64,000 nucleotides of DNA from Dipteris shenzhenensis (taxonomy: Eukaryota; Polypodiophyta; Polypodiopsida; Gleicheniales), in the NCBI GenBank assembly GCA_047967505.1, contig CM106538.1. One strand, 5' to 3'. Numbering within the stretch: position 1 is the stretch's first letter; the number at the start of each line of letters is the position of its first letter. Of the stretch, positions 42,949 through 56,358 are shown in pieces. The notes under the pieces are model-generated. The model did no database searches and was not told where the DNA came from. It worked only from the letters and a program-made list of their open reading frames with translations. Made by a program: the position numbers and the translations under genes.

Positions 42949-45900
42949 CTTTACTAAAAAGAAACCCCTTTCCCCCCCTCCCCTTCATTCCTTCTCTTTT
43001 CTCAAGATCTAGGAATGCAGGATGCTAAGTGAGGTACTCAGCACCACTTGCCTTAACTTAGCCTGCAGCTTGCCTTGCCCTCCTCTTGGTCTCTAGCTAA
43101 GTATAGCCAACAAGCTTAGGCCTCATCTAGTCTGGCTTCTTACGTTTTCTCTAATTCTAGCTCCTGCTCCCTTTTTGGGATTTGCTTTTTCACTCACCCG
43201 AGGCTAGGAAAGCTTCTTACAGAATATTCTTTCTTCCAAGCCTTTTGCTCAAGATTTGAGGCTAAAATGCAAGCTGGCTGTCTCTCCTGGCCACCCAGAC
43301 CCTTACAGCCTTTGGAGAGGGTTGAGATTAGGATTGAAATCTAGGCTGATCAGCCTTCCCAAACACCTAGGCCCTTGCAGCCCCACATGTTTCGACATTA
43401 TGTAGCCACCAATGCCTATTACCAATTTAAGTAACAAATATCTTGCTATGTATGTCTGGAAAATGTGATGACAATAAGACACCAAAAGGGGAAATGACTC
43501 TGAGGACTAATGGAGAACTGTGTGATCCATTGGTATGAAGGAATAGCTTTAGTAATGTACAATCTTTATTTAATCACCTTTACTAAATGTTGTGTGTCAT
43601 TACATGGATTGCCATCTCACGCCATGTAATATCATGTGGGGAATGTCTTGCAATGCCATCAAGATAAGGATTCATTATCATGTGCCATGCCATTCCTAAT
43701 TCCTCTCAAAATCATCCATATTTATGCATTGTCAATATTGCATCAATAGAGAAATGCCACATGCACCTTAAAATGATATCCAGCATGAAAACATGGTAGT
43801 GGAAATCTTAATCATCATATGTATAGATTTATTTTTTTCTTTGTTGACAAATTAATGTACAATTTTTAAGCTTGTGAGTGCACTCCTTCCTCCTCTCCTT
43901 CTTCACACTCAATTCTCTCTTTCTCATTTTGACATGGTATCCAAGATTCATGCTCGCTTTTCGAGTGACATCATGTGACTTGCTCCCTTTGACCTTGTGA
44001 AGTACTTTGTGAATGAATTATAATTAGTAGAGAGTTCTCTAAGTGAGAAAGATAGTAAGGAAACTTCATTTTAGACTTTAGCTCATGAGAGACTTCATAG
44101 CTTCCATTTCAAGTTCACGAAGTCTACACATCACTTGACATGAGCACTACATGGTGCTTGATGTGAGCACTATGAGAAAATTTGCTTCTATGTAGTTTCC
44201 TTCTACATCTCATTTCTTTACTTACTTGTGCAAGTTTTATGAATCTAGCTCATCGATTGTTTACCCATTTGGCCCAATATAAACCAACACCTAGCTTTTA
44301 GTTGGAGTTTTAACTAGAAACTATGAAACAAGTTTGGATTCCCAAGTATCTCTTGTCTTTAACTTCAAAAGGCAATAAGTTTGTAGTTTTCCAAAAGCCT
44401 TTGAGTAGTTTTCAACAATCTACAACCCTTAGGATAGATCATACCATATTTGCAGTAGCCAAGAGCCTTCCTATATCAAGAAATTTTCATGTTATGTGTA
44501 TGAGACAATATCTTCGCTTGAAATCAATTGGATACACCATAGAAATTCAAGGAATAAAATTTGGAAGAATCATTGTGTGTAAAAGATTTAGATTCAATCT
44601 AAAAGCAAGTCACAAAAGCTAAAGGATAAAGTAGTAGAGTGAAGTCAAATGTTTGGAGCCCATTTTCAAAAGAAAGAACCACTACATGACATTGGAACAT
44701 AGAGAATATTTCAATTTTATTCCATATTTCATGTCTCCATATCAAACATAACTTATGGTTGCTTAGGCTTCTTGCAATAAAATTTTGCCATGTGCCACAG
44801 TATAGTACAATAAAAACAATCTATCTTAATTCTGGTCATTGACTTTTGTCTTTCATTGCACCAAGGACATTGGTAATCCCATTTGTTATTTTTTTATTTG
44901 GGCATTATACTATTGTCTATTTGATGAGGCTTCTTGCCTTAAAAGTGCAAATTACACACATCTTTGCACCTAAGGCTCCATAGAGAGAAGGGGAGAGGTT
45001 GTTATAGGTGGGTGTGGGGCAAATGGAGGATAGGTTAGAGGGAGGGAAGACTAGAGGGTGAAGCTTTCTCTAGCAGAGGAAGATAATAAAGAAATGCCAT
45101 GGCATCATGATGGGTAAGTTGCTAGTTTAGGTGTACAAGCATCAATATAACCATTGACATACATGTTGCAAAAAAGAATCGGTAGTATTAGTATAAGCAT
45201 AAAAAATCAATAGTATTAATATAAGCATAAAAAATAATTTTAGAAGGTGATTCAATGGATTTATCAACAATTATATTAATTCTTGTCTTGGGAACATAAC
45301 AATGGTTGTATCAATAGTTATGTTGATCATCTACAGGAGAAGATGTTATATCAAATTATATCAATGGACACAATGCAAGGGTGCCATGAGTTAACAATTC
45401 ACATAGCCAATAATCTTATTCAAGACTATGGATGATTTGAACTATAGGCAAATGTGCAAGACAATGAGGAGGTATGGCAATTCATACTTGTAAGAACCAA
45501 TGGTCTTTTGTGAGATTTGAAGTTTATATCGATATGTGGATATCCTATTTCAAGGTGGTGAGGGGGAACTAGATAAAAGGTCACATGTTGGATTCCATTA
45601 TGAACCTCATGAATCACAATTGTATTTAAAATATTTGATGTTTGAAGAAGCATGAGTAATGAGGAGAAGGCACATGAGGGAAGTCTAAGAACAAGAACAT
45701 GTGCCTATACTGGAGGAGAGTGATCATGAGTAACATGATGCAACGTACAACATGATACATATGTATTTTGATCTAGATACAAGAAATGAAAATGATGAAG
45801 AAAATCTTCCACGAGATGTTGAACAAGAATAACTACACCCCATGATTCATAAGAAGACTTTATTAAGAGATGGGACGAATACAATGTTGTACATTTGATC

Positions 45901-46000
45901 ATGGAGTCATGGAAAACTTCTTCTACGAGCGTTGAGTTAGTGCTAGGGATACTCAAACCATGGAAAGTGATCTAGATAACTTTGGAACAATACAAGCTAT
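42949..46000. other. Unassigned, AT-rich
   Basis: No supported gene. 43,000-43,400 is a less AT-rich stretch of unknown nature. Near 43,934 CATGGTATCCAAGATTC follows a CT-rich run, a faint echo of an LTR end plus primer site, but no coding region follows. Open frames are short and lack family signatures. Confidence 0.4.
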
Positions 46001-46009
46001 CATGCAAGT

Positions 46010-46335
46010 GAGATTTCATGAATTCAGCATGTTTATATTGGATGTGAAATAATTAGAAATCATGAAAGAGAGCTTTTGCAAATTCAACATGATTATATTG
46101 GATGTGAAATACTATAAAATCATGAAAGTGATCTTTAGAGAGTTCAAAATGTTTATAGTAGATGCAGATGGGTTCAAAACAATGTGTAAAAGTGCTCTAG
46201 AGCCCCCAAAATGTCTATATTGGATGTGAAATGCTTCAAAATCGTGTGTAGAATGGCTCAAGCAACTATCGAGATTTAGAGGGTTCAACATGTTTATATT
46301 GGATGAAAAATGGTTCAAATTCATGCGTAGAGAAA
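46010..46335 (+). repeat. Degenerate tandem repeat, about 60-80 bp units
   Basis: Four or five units share TTCA(A/G)CATG(T/A)TTATATTGGATG followed by TGAAAT and AAAATCATG. Divergence between units is high. Confidence 0.7.
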
Positions 46336-46984
46336 GTATTTGAAGGGTCTTTTCCCCATTGACTCATTTGAAATTTGGAATGACCTTATGTATAAATATG
46401 TGCTACTTGATCATTGTTAATATGTACATACATTTTCAAACTATTCTTATTAGAGATAGTTTGCACAATAGGTTTTAGATTCTTGATGAACCTAATAATA
46501 TAAGTTGTCCTTAGGTTATTTTCAACAACTAGGTCACTTGGACTCAACGTGGTAGAATGTGATTTAAGATGCACCAAGAGGAAGAGAACTAGAAAGAGAT
46601 ACAAAATGTCACAATAGATGACATGGAAGCACATACTCCCAATGCTCTCCTTCTGTGCTTCATGAGCTAGTAGTTATACAACTTCCACAATATGCTAATA
46701 ATTGAAGCTCCTCATAGAATTACTCAGATCTAGATGTAGGTGATGTAGTATTTGACATTGAGGACATTTGGCACATAGGATGAACAAGATGGCATTTGAT
46801 CTGTTATTATGGGATCATGTGGAAGGTTAATCTAATGATTACATGATTAACATCACACACAAATTTGTTATGCCATATCACCTTTTAAGAGTTCATCCTT
46901 TGCAAAAGTGGAACTTCCCCCATTGTGGCTATTCCTGTCTCCAAAGTTTTAGGAGTTTATAGATTCTATCTGGCCACTTAGTCA

Positions 46985-47430
46985 AAAGTCTCTTCATAAT
47001 CAATGCCATATTGTTGAGCATACACTTTAGCAACCAAACGGTCCTTGTACCTACTCACACTACCATTTACATTATGCTTCACCTTGTAAACCCATTTGCA
47101 ACCTATGACATTCTTGCCCTCAGGCAAGTCAACAAGTGACCATGTCTCCCGCTGCTCAAAGGCATGCATCTCCTCATCCATGGCTGTATCTACTGTGACC
47201 ATGTTCTTGCTGCTCTAAGGCATGCATCTCCTCATCCATTGCTTGTATCCACTGTGGCTGCTTGATGTCATCCTCAAACTTCTTGGGTTTTGTATCTTGT
47301 AACACATTTGTCATGTAGGCATGGTGCACTGCCCACAAACCCATCATAAGTAAGCCTTTGCACTGGATATCTTACCCGAGTGTACCTATGAGGTAAAGTG
47401 CTTTCTAATGTACTTTTAGCATGAGGTTTT
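46985..47430 (-). pseudogene. copia reverse-transcriptase N-terminal fragment
   Basis: The minus strand reads RYPVQRLTYDGFV, then (frame-shifted) DDIKQPQWIQAMDEEMHA, ETWSLVDLPEGKNVIGCKWV, YKVKHNVNGSVSRYKDRLVA and YEETFD, the standard start of copia reverse transcriptase. A segment of about 50 bp (MDEEMHAFEQ) is duplicated near 47,160-47,240. The fragment ends abruptly at 46,985. It is a different family from the three larger copia pieces. Confidence 0.85.
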
Positions 47431-47486
47431 AAGCCAATTTGGGACATGAATGCATGGATTGACCACTCAAAGACAAGCCTCAACAA

Positions 47487-48800
47487 CCAAATGAAGAAAA
47501 ACCCAACTCACCCCGTTGGAATCATGGGATCAAAAACCAAAATATACCAATCCAAAGTGTGGTGTCCCAACTAATACTTGTGGTAATATGGAGCCAAAAA
47601 GAAGTAATATAGCAAAAATTTCCTTCTAGTCAAGAAGCAAAGATATCAAGAGATAAAAAGGCTCTTATCCCATAGCTTTCAGCTTTGGGATTTTTTGGAG
47701 TCATGTGTGTTTGTCACATGTCATGCAAAAACTTGATACTCGAAAATGCCCTAGCAACTCTAGCATTTTCCTCCACACCTTCTTGAATGACTTTTTATTC
47801 CTTTGTGATTCCCACCATGACCCGTAAACATCCTCATTTAGGGCACATAAAGCTCAAGGAATTGTATTAACAAGCCCATTCTCAATCATGGGAAGATTGT
47901 TATGGTGGACCCATTCCTCTACCAGAGCCCCTTTTATCCCATGAGACCCTCCAAGTTTGACACTCCCATATGAGTAGCTAGAGCTAAGAGGCTTCCATAT
48001 AGAAACACATATTGAGAAGAAAGCAAAGGGAAGTAGAGAGAACGATAGTCTTCATTGTAAAATCTCAAACAGCTATCATGTTTGGCAACATTTCCACCCA
48101 TCTATATACATCAACCTCTTTTTTTAGAATAGAAAGGAAGCTTTGTGATAGCAAGTTTTCTCTTCATTTGCCTATTGTATTTTGTACTATTACCATCGAC
48201 AGGATGCGTCAATTTTACGAGCAAAAACCTATGAGCAAGTTTATACCAGCGTGTTTTTCAAGAGATTTTAAAAATAGTATTTCTTTAGGAAACATGGTTT
48301 TTACACTTTTATTTTCATTAGAACTAGATCCCTTTATCATAAAAATATACAAACTAGTCGATGTTCATTTTTACATAACATAAATCTTCTTATTCATAGA
48401 CATCCCTTTGTACCCTTGTTATTACCTTAAAAAAGTATTGAAAAATAATTCATTTAAGAAACGTCCCTCATAATCACTCTCAACATAATAATATTATACA
48501 TAAATAATTACTATTAAACACATTTATATCATATGGCAATATCTTTCAAGTGTTTTTATAGTATTAATAACAATATATTTATGGACATGTTTCTACAGAA
48601 GTTTAAATTACTGTAAATAAGTATTAACTTGGGCTTATATATCGCTCTCATAAAATACATGTAATATTTAATACTATATATGCAAGGTTTTCCAAAATAT
48701 AACACCATAGATGTGCTCAAATGGGGTTTTTCGATCAATTTGAGTGGCTGAATGACTATATTTGGACATTGGATGTGAAAGTTATGTCACTTTTAAAAGT
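47487..48800. other. Unassigned, AT-rich
   Basis: No gene or strong repeat seen. Open frames are short and without family signatures. Confidence 0.4.
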
Positions 48801-48806
48801 GCTGTC

Positions 48807-48871
48807 CAAGGTAGTTTCGCCAGCGAAACTACCTTGAAAGACCTTGTTCAAAGGGGTTTCGCTGGCGAAAC
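48807..48871. repeat. Two hairpins with a shared GTTTCGC..GCGAAAC stem
   Basis: 48,807-48,836 is a perfect 14-bp stem with a 2-base centre (CAAGGTAGTTTCGC-CA-GCGAAACTACCTTG). 48,856-48,871 repeats the inner stem (GTTTCGC-TG-GCGAAAC). The surroundings are AT-rich, so these CG-containing stems stand out. Confidence 0.85.
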
Positions 48872-49639
48872 TACCTTGATGGCTTGCTTCAATGAGTTTT
48901 CTTTGGAGAAACCCTTTCATGAAGATAGGGTGAGAGAGGTTTTTCAATGTCACCCCCTATTAAGTAAAAAGTTGTAAGAAGGATCATAAGGGAATTTTCA
49001 TAGAGAAGTCTACTCTACATGTGGGTTTCTTCAAAAGCCATCCCATTATGTTCTCACCATTCCCAAAGATTCACATAAATATTCGTGTATAAAATAGGCA
49101 TTCCTATAATACTTTTCATATTTCTAAGTGAAACTATGTTTTCTTCTGATCCATTTTTGTCATATTTTTGCATAGTTGGAAGCTTTTTTTTTCCTTCGCT
49201 CGGACGCTCGGAAGATTTCGCTCGGAAAATGCTCGTCCCCCCATCGACATACTATGCTATAGTTCTCAAAAAGGTTAATTCAAGGATTTGTGGAGTTTAC
49301 CTATTATGATTTTTTGTCTTTTCAAGTCTCATGCTACACTTTATGGTGAGTGTCCCATTCTCATGACCCATTCTATTTCCTTAATTTACCCATGTCTCAA
49401 TTGACCCTATAGCTCACCACTCCATTAATGTGTCCCAAAAAGTCATGGAAGGTAAGCATCCACTTGGATGATTCATCTTGGGTTCTACTCTATGGGACAA
49501 CTACCCATCTAAGTAGTCCTAGCACTAGATTTAGGCATCTAGGTCGTCAAATATTGCCAAGGATCCAACCCATTGGTTGTCACACTCAATTGGGAGGCCT
49601 TACTTACATTACGATTAGCTTTTGAAAGGGGCGATGCTT

Positions 49640-50400
49640 AAAAATTATTCCAAGATTCATTAAGTGGATTAAAGCCTGCTAGAAGCACAGCAAAGATCCT
49701 GCTATGAAAATGTGATCACACGATATCCCATACAAATTGTGTTTTTGTTAATGAAGTAGTTGGGAAACATTTGATTGGAGTTTTGGCCATCCATATAAGA
49801 GCATAGCCTACTATCCCAAAGCTGACAAACAAGCAAAGTTCACCAACACATACTTTGCAAATCCTCACCAAAAAAGTGAAACCAAAGCATTGTGATTGGG
49901 CAAGAAAACTAAATGCACCCTTATGGGCATATCATACCATGCTTAAGGTTATTATAGGATGTACACGTTTTCAATTGGTATACATACTTAAAGAATTGGT
50001 CCCCCTAGAATTTATTACACCAAGCCTATATGTAGCAGTGCAAGAATGCTAGAGAGATCAAGAATCCATTTAAGAAAGGTTGCACCAACTTGAGAAGCAC
50101 AAAGGGATAAGGTTAATAGCCTACCATGTCATGATAGAAAAAAATGATGAAGGAAAGCATGCTTTGATAAAGACATTAAGAATGAATAAAGGGAACATAT
50201 TTTTCTCTACAATACCAAGATCCACAAGGGGAAGCTAAAATATCTAGGTCAAGGGCCTTATAGAGTTGAAAACATGAATCTAATGGAGCCATAGTGCAAG
50301 AAATCCTTAATAAAGTCTAGTTCACCTCAATGATCAATGGAAGCAGACTCAAGTGCCAATTAGAGATTTGGGAGTACCAAATACTCACTGGTTACTATTA
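49640..50400 (+). pseudogene. Ty3/gypsy integrase remnant
   Basis: Read across frames: AYYPKADKQAKFTN (family form: YYPQANGQAE), then TLQILTKKVKPKHCDWARKL, NAPLWAYHTML, TRFQLVYILKELVPLE and later YLGQGPYRVEN. This is the integrase C-terminal part and the GPY-type ending of plant gypsy elements. Stops and shifts are frequent. No LTR is recognised nearby. Confidence 0.75.
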
Positions 50401-53400
50401 AATGATCACATGAACACTCACTTGAATATGTACGGGTAGGAATCAATCAATTTGAGCTTGAGACCTTGGGTATGGGTATTTTTTTTCATAAACTTCCCAG
50501 CAATAATCTTATAGGAGGTACCCCACTTCATTAGACATGCATACAACACTCAATTTCATGCACCTAGGTGATAGGGTTGCACTAATAAAGGTCCATAAAC
50601 AAGAAATATCATTTTGATGCTTAATACACTAGAAAAATAAGGAGTAGAGATGTTGTAACTATACTCACTCACAAAAGAGGCATGCCCTAATGATGAGGAA
50701 TATGCAGCATGGAGTTTGTAACTTATCCCCCATGGTTCCCAATGCCAAGTTGAACATAGATCAATATGAAGGCAAAAAGGTGTGAAGTACAACAATTGAA
50801 GAAGATCTAGGTCAAGGGACAACATCTTCATCACCAAGATCCAGCTACCAAAGGATGAAAAATTTCCCAAACAATCCCAAAGGAGATCCTCCTTATATGA
50901 TGGACCAAAGAGGGTAACTTGGACATAGACATGGAAGAAGAGATGCAAAAAGAATCCCAAGATGACCTCTAACCAACCATCATTGGTGACCCAATAGTCC
51001 TTATGCAAGTAGGGAAGGGACAATAACATCTTTAACATCAGGGATAGTACCAGAAGAGCCAATGCTATATCTTATGTGGCTAAGGACATCCATGTGTAGA
51101 TGATACAAATCAATACCTAAAGTATAAGGGATTGGGAGTGCTCCTAGAGAGGTTGCAGTTCCTTACCAAATGCATAAACACATACCAAGGGAGGGAGTCA
51201 TAAGTGGAGAAGTATGGTACAATGATCTATATACAAAATCCTCTTCAAATATAGACCTTATCACTACAATCTTTGCATTTTTAATTCAAATATATTCTAT
51301 GACCTCTTGATGTAATACTTTAAGAGGATCAAGATTGGTTAAGGCACAAACTATTGGGCTATGACACATCATGATCTTGGATTCAATGTACCATGAGGTA
51401 GCTAAGTTTTTGGCTGAAGCCTTGAACCATAAGGGAAATACAAAGAACTATCTCTATCAAAATTTAAGCCCCTATACATTGACCAATGCAACAAGAGTAG
51501 GCTAGAAAAATAGCATTGATGTTAAGAATATATACAAAAAATCACTTATAAAAAAAATGTTAGATTCTTGATCTACTCACAATCATCATTAGCTTGGAAT
51601 TCCAATAAGAAGTAGCCTCTACATCAGACTCACCACATGGCATAGAGGATCTAAAACTTGATACTAGTAGGGGAACTAAGAGTCTCATCTAGCCTTAAAG
51701 AAATCACAATGACAGGCTTCAAGAAGCACAATTGCAACCTATTGAGTCTTAGAATGAAATTTGAGAAGAGAAGTCCTATTACTCATTACAACACTTTTGT
51801 CACTAGAGCCATTGTACCCCAATGTTCCTGGACAATTGCAAGATGTCACATTATATTTGCACTATTATATTTGCACTCTAGCTCTTAAGCACTTTTACAA
51901 TAGCAAAAGAGCAGACCTCATAAAGGCATACAAAAAGCTAACACAATACAAACAAGGAAACACACCACTGCAACATGATAGCCATCAAATGCAACAAATC
52001 AAAACTATTTACTAGCATAGCACGACAAGAATAATGGAAAGGCAAATGATACATCACTCAAAGTTGACAAAGTTAACAAAATATGCCAAAAACTACTAAA
52101 AATAACATGTCCAAGTAGATTTAAAATAATGCTAACAACTTGTACTTTTAGTGTGTGAAACCATGATTCAAATAGGTTCAAGTTGGATTAGAAATGGGGA
52201 TATAGGCTTCTAGGATTCAAAAAACAAAGTCGATTAATACATCTATTTCCACTACTCAAGATCACAAAAACCAAATGTCCCTACTCCCAATCAATTTGTT
52301 ATAATTTAATCATTCACAATATAAGGAGAAAGGAGACACATACTTGATTGAAATGCTCTTTTGTACTATACTGCTCAATTATCTTCTAGATTGCTCTTTT
52401 GTCTTATTGATTGCCTTGGATTGTAAACTAATCCCCTTAATGTGTACTTGCTTGTATGATTACGAATTCCATACTTATCGAATTTGGGATATTCTATAGT
52501 CTAAATACAATTGCTTGGCATGTTCTAAAGTCTAAATACAATTGATTATCTAACATGTGCTTGCTATTTTGGTCATGTTCCAAATCGCACCCCTCGTTTG
52601 AATCTTATTACCTTCTTTGAATTATATCTACCACTTTACTTTTTTTGCTTAGATTTACCTTGGCTAAAACCTTTGCTAAAGTTGCAATATGCATGTTGAT
52701 CCTTTTTTGATGATCTTGCCTTCTTGGTTAAATGCAAAGATTCTATTTCCACCTCTTGGACTTTTTTCCCTTACAACAATATTTTGTAACATTCAATGTA
52801 CTCTTGGTGAAATGCTTGCCAATTTGATTTGCATTTGTCAACCTATTTTGTTATAGGTTCTTAAATGGTCATTTTGTGAACCGTGCCTTCAATTGATGCT
52901 TGTAATTTACTAAATCAAAGTTTTGCCATTAATTGTTCTCACTATGACTTTAGACATTCTGGAGCTTGTTTAAAATCATTATTACATTGAATTTTCCATG
53001 TGAAACATCACACTATTTTTTGCAAATTTCATTTAATGTTAGAGTTGTCAAAACTATGATTTAGTATATTGAATGCCTAGTCAATTCGCAACGATCACAA
53101 AATTTTTGTAAAATTCCAACGTATGTATCGAAGGTGGTCCTTTCTAGTGTGAAATTTCACTTAAGATTAGGCCTAAAATCATGTATGAATGGACTATAAT
53201 CTAAGGAATATTCCTTCGATTATTCTATGCTAATGTGGCATGTAACCTAAGGCTGGATAACCTAATTTGCCTTGGTTTGATTAGCTATACTTGGGTTCAA
53301 TTGACTTGACCTAGGTTTATTTAATTAGGTTTAGTTGAATTAGGGTTAACTTGACCTAGGGTTAAGCTAATAAGCTCAAGTAACCTAGAACTTGGGCATA

Positions 53401-55552
53401 ATTGACCATGGCTATAGTTAACCATAACATTGCTTAAGTTTACCATTATTATATGGACTATGATGTGGCACTGACTTTCTAACTTAAAGGGAAAATAAAT
53501 GTTTCCTTGATTTTGCAGGGTGAATGTATCACCGGAGTATGCCATGGTATCGCTGGAGGTCATGAGGTGTGTTGTAGGTCAATGAACATTCGTAAGCCAT
53601 GTTGTATAGTTATTTAGAGATAGGGATCACCCATTGTAGCCCTTGCTTAGTGTTGGTGCTCTATTTGAGGAATGTTCTAAGTATGCTCACTTGTTGAGCC
53701 TATCTTGGTCGCTAGTGTTAACACATGCTACAATAGTTTCTTCAAGATTGCCCCTAATTTCTTCCAAGGAAAATTTGTAATGTCAAACTCTAGAATTAGA
53801 AGGTCTCATTAATTGATGGTAGAAAAAGAGGGATGAACTGAGTACTAGTGATGACAGCGCAAGAAAGTGCAAAGATATAGCTAGTTATGGCCAACTTGGT
53901 TAACACCCAGTTGTTGAAAATGCTTGTGGGAGATGGAGTGCTTTTTGAATTGTGCTCTCTTGCAAGCCTTGCTTGCTCTTTAGACACTTAAACTAGAGGC
54001 ATGCAAGTGTACCAACTTGTTGAGGCTTGTGATTTTTGAGCCCCTATCCTTGTTTGAAGGTTCCTTGGTTGGGTAAACCTTGATGATGGACATTTTGCAA
54101 ATATCTACTAACTCACATGATTTTTAAACATTTTTCCTCTCCTTGTTCCATTTATGGGCTAAGCTCTTTTTGCTCTTTCATAAGACCTTGGAATTGGCTC
54201 CATGGTAAGTGCTAGGGGTGCTTGTTATTGCCAATGTTGATGAAGCCCATTTAGCTACCTGTTACAACTTGTGTCATGCTAATGGCTTGAATATGGCCCC
54301 TATGCTACCCTACTAGGTGCTATGATGTTTTGTGTATGTTGCTCCAAGTTTCTCTTATTATCTTGCCTTTTTGCAAGTGTCATGACTATAGCTCGCACCA
54401 AGTTGGAGTTTCAATCATGGGCACAAGTGTTTTTGCTCTCTAGATTGAGAGCTTTATATTGAATTGGGATTTGATTTTGTGTTTTCTTTTAAAGTCTAGA
54501 GGTCTTGTTGTTGCAAATTGCCTTGGAATCTTCCTAGTGAACTTATGGATTTAGTTGTAAGACTTATTTTATTGGATATGTGAGCTTTTGTTCACACTTG
54601 ATTGCTTTACTCTTGTTGGTCTATTGCTTAGCTCCTCACGCTTTATTGGCTCCATTTTAATGTTGATGTTATTGTAGTACTACTTTGTGCATGAGGCATT
54701 GCCTTCATCTACTATCACATAGCTTCTATTGCTACTCCACTGGACTAGCACTACGGATTCGCTTTTGAGACCCTTTGCCTTTGTAGCTTCACTAGTTAAT
54801 TGCAATAGCTTTGTGGTTGGGCCTTTTATTTGTAGTTGTTTCTCATCTTTTTGGTTGTTCCAAGCCCTAAGAAGAGACCTTGTCAAGCTTTGTCAAGCCT
54901 TGGAAGATTCCCTATGGAGTTTCAAGCCAAAAATATCTCTTTCTCACTTAGTAAAGCTCTCTACAAGGGTATTCTACTTCCCACATCTCACTAATGGAGG
55001 GGAGGGTATTGTAATACCACGATAAGATGAAGATGTGAGAAGAGGAAGTACTCAGACACACACAAATGAGAGGAGGAGGAGATAAGGTGAGAGAGGAAGG
55101 TGAGCACACATAATGTAACCCACAAAATAGCCCATAATGTAACCCATAATAATACCTTGCTTATTCTAACATAAAGATGAACCTTTACACAAAACTCTCT
55201 TTAGGGTTAAGGCTTCTTGACTCTAAAGATTATTTTTAACCAGTCTCTGATGTATTCTATATTAGCCATCCTCACAGAGTGTTCAAGCACCTACAATGTC
55301 CTTTCGAGTTAGATTTGACTTCCAAGTAGAGATTTGAATGGTCTCTCAATGGTCTTTAGACAGGATTCATTTGATGCTTGGTAGAATAACATGATAGGAT
55401 GAAAAATGGGCAAATAGAGGTTTTGATTCATGTCAGGTTACTACATGTGCTTTGAGAGAGTGTAATGGGATAAGCTAGAGAAAGGGTTTAGGGCCTTCCC
55501 ATGGTCAAATGCCTTGGGAAGAGGCAAAGTGCATATTGTATCATGGGAGGCG
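50401..55552. other. Unassigned, AT-rich
   Basis: About 5 kb without a recognisable gene. 53,260-53,390 has loose repeats on TTGACCTAGG / GGTTTAGTTGAATTAGGGTT. 55,030-55,160 is purine-rich with the doubled phrase ATAATGTAACCCA. The longest open frame (50,556-51,062, minus strand, hydrophobic) lacks homology that I can see and overlaps repeat-like sequence. Confidence 0.4.
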
Positions 55553-56284
55553 TGTTAGATATCAATGCTCCACTCTCGTGTAACTACGCGGGAACCAGCT
55601 AACTCTACTTGTAAGCCCCCCATATGAGGAGAAGGTATTTGAGTAGCTCGATTATCCGGTAGGTCCTGGTTTGGATACTAGATGGGGGCCATGTGTGGCC
55701 TGATGGCTAGACGGCTTCAGGTAGAGTTGGCACACCGCCAATTAGGCTACATGCAAGTGCAGGAAGGCATCCCTTGACTGACTGCACTGAGGGTAGACGG
55801 AGCATTTCTCGGGGCAGCCCACTCTCGGGTTGCGGGGCCCGTTTGGAGCCTCAGATGATCTCGGATGGCTGTGGGCCAAATGGATACCGTAGGTTAGTTG
55901 CTCTGTTTTGCACATTGGTTCTATCGTATGGTCGGTGGCCTATTTTGGGGCCGACCCCCAGTCGACCGTTTTGGGTGGACTGGGTCGGCCACCCAATTGA
56001 GCCTAACTGACTACGACTGGTGGCTATATAAGAGCAAGCCCATGAAGCCCATTTCATCACTGGCTACAGCAACCTTGATTCCTTAGCATTCAGCCTCCGT
56101 CTTCTACTATTTCTAGCATGCCATCGAAGCTTCTTTCACAAGAGTACACAGCTGGGAGGCAGCGCTATCTATTGTATCAATTCTACAGTAATCAAATTTT
56201 TGATTCTCCATACTATCTTGTTTTCTCTCTTGCGTACGAGATCCTGTTATCTGTTGAGCACAGACGTTTTATTATTTTCTTACA
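55553..56284 (+). repeat. 5' LTR of copia element 3 (732 bp)
   Basis: Begins TGTTAGAT, ends TTCTTACA, directly followed by the primer site. A TATA box (CTATATAAGAGC) lies at 56,024-56,035 and GC-rich promoter-like sequence precedes it. Its left edge is set by the TG start only, since no second LTR exists for comparison. Confidence 0.7.
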
Positions 56285-56296
56285 TGGTATCAGAGC
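56285..56296 (+). other. tRNA-iMet primer-binding site, copia element 3
   Basis: TGGTATCAGAGC immediately after the LTR. Confidence 0.9.
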
Positions 56297-56358
56297 CTGG
56301 ACTCTAGCAAGAAGATTTGGTAGTGTGTTTGTTTCTGTTTGCGAGCAGATTGTGAGAG

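Noticed and set aside
50556-51062. 168-codon hydrophobic minus-strand frame
   Set aside because: No family signature, and it is embedded among retroelement debris. Hydrophobic composition is expected from antisense reading of such sequence.
55774-56086. Open frames on both strands within the copia element 3 LTR
   Set aside because: They fall entirely inside the LTR promoter region and have no homology.
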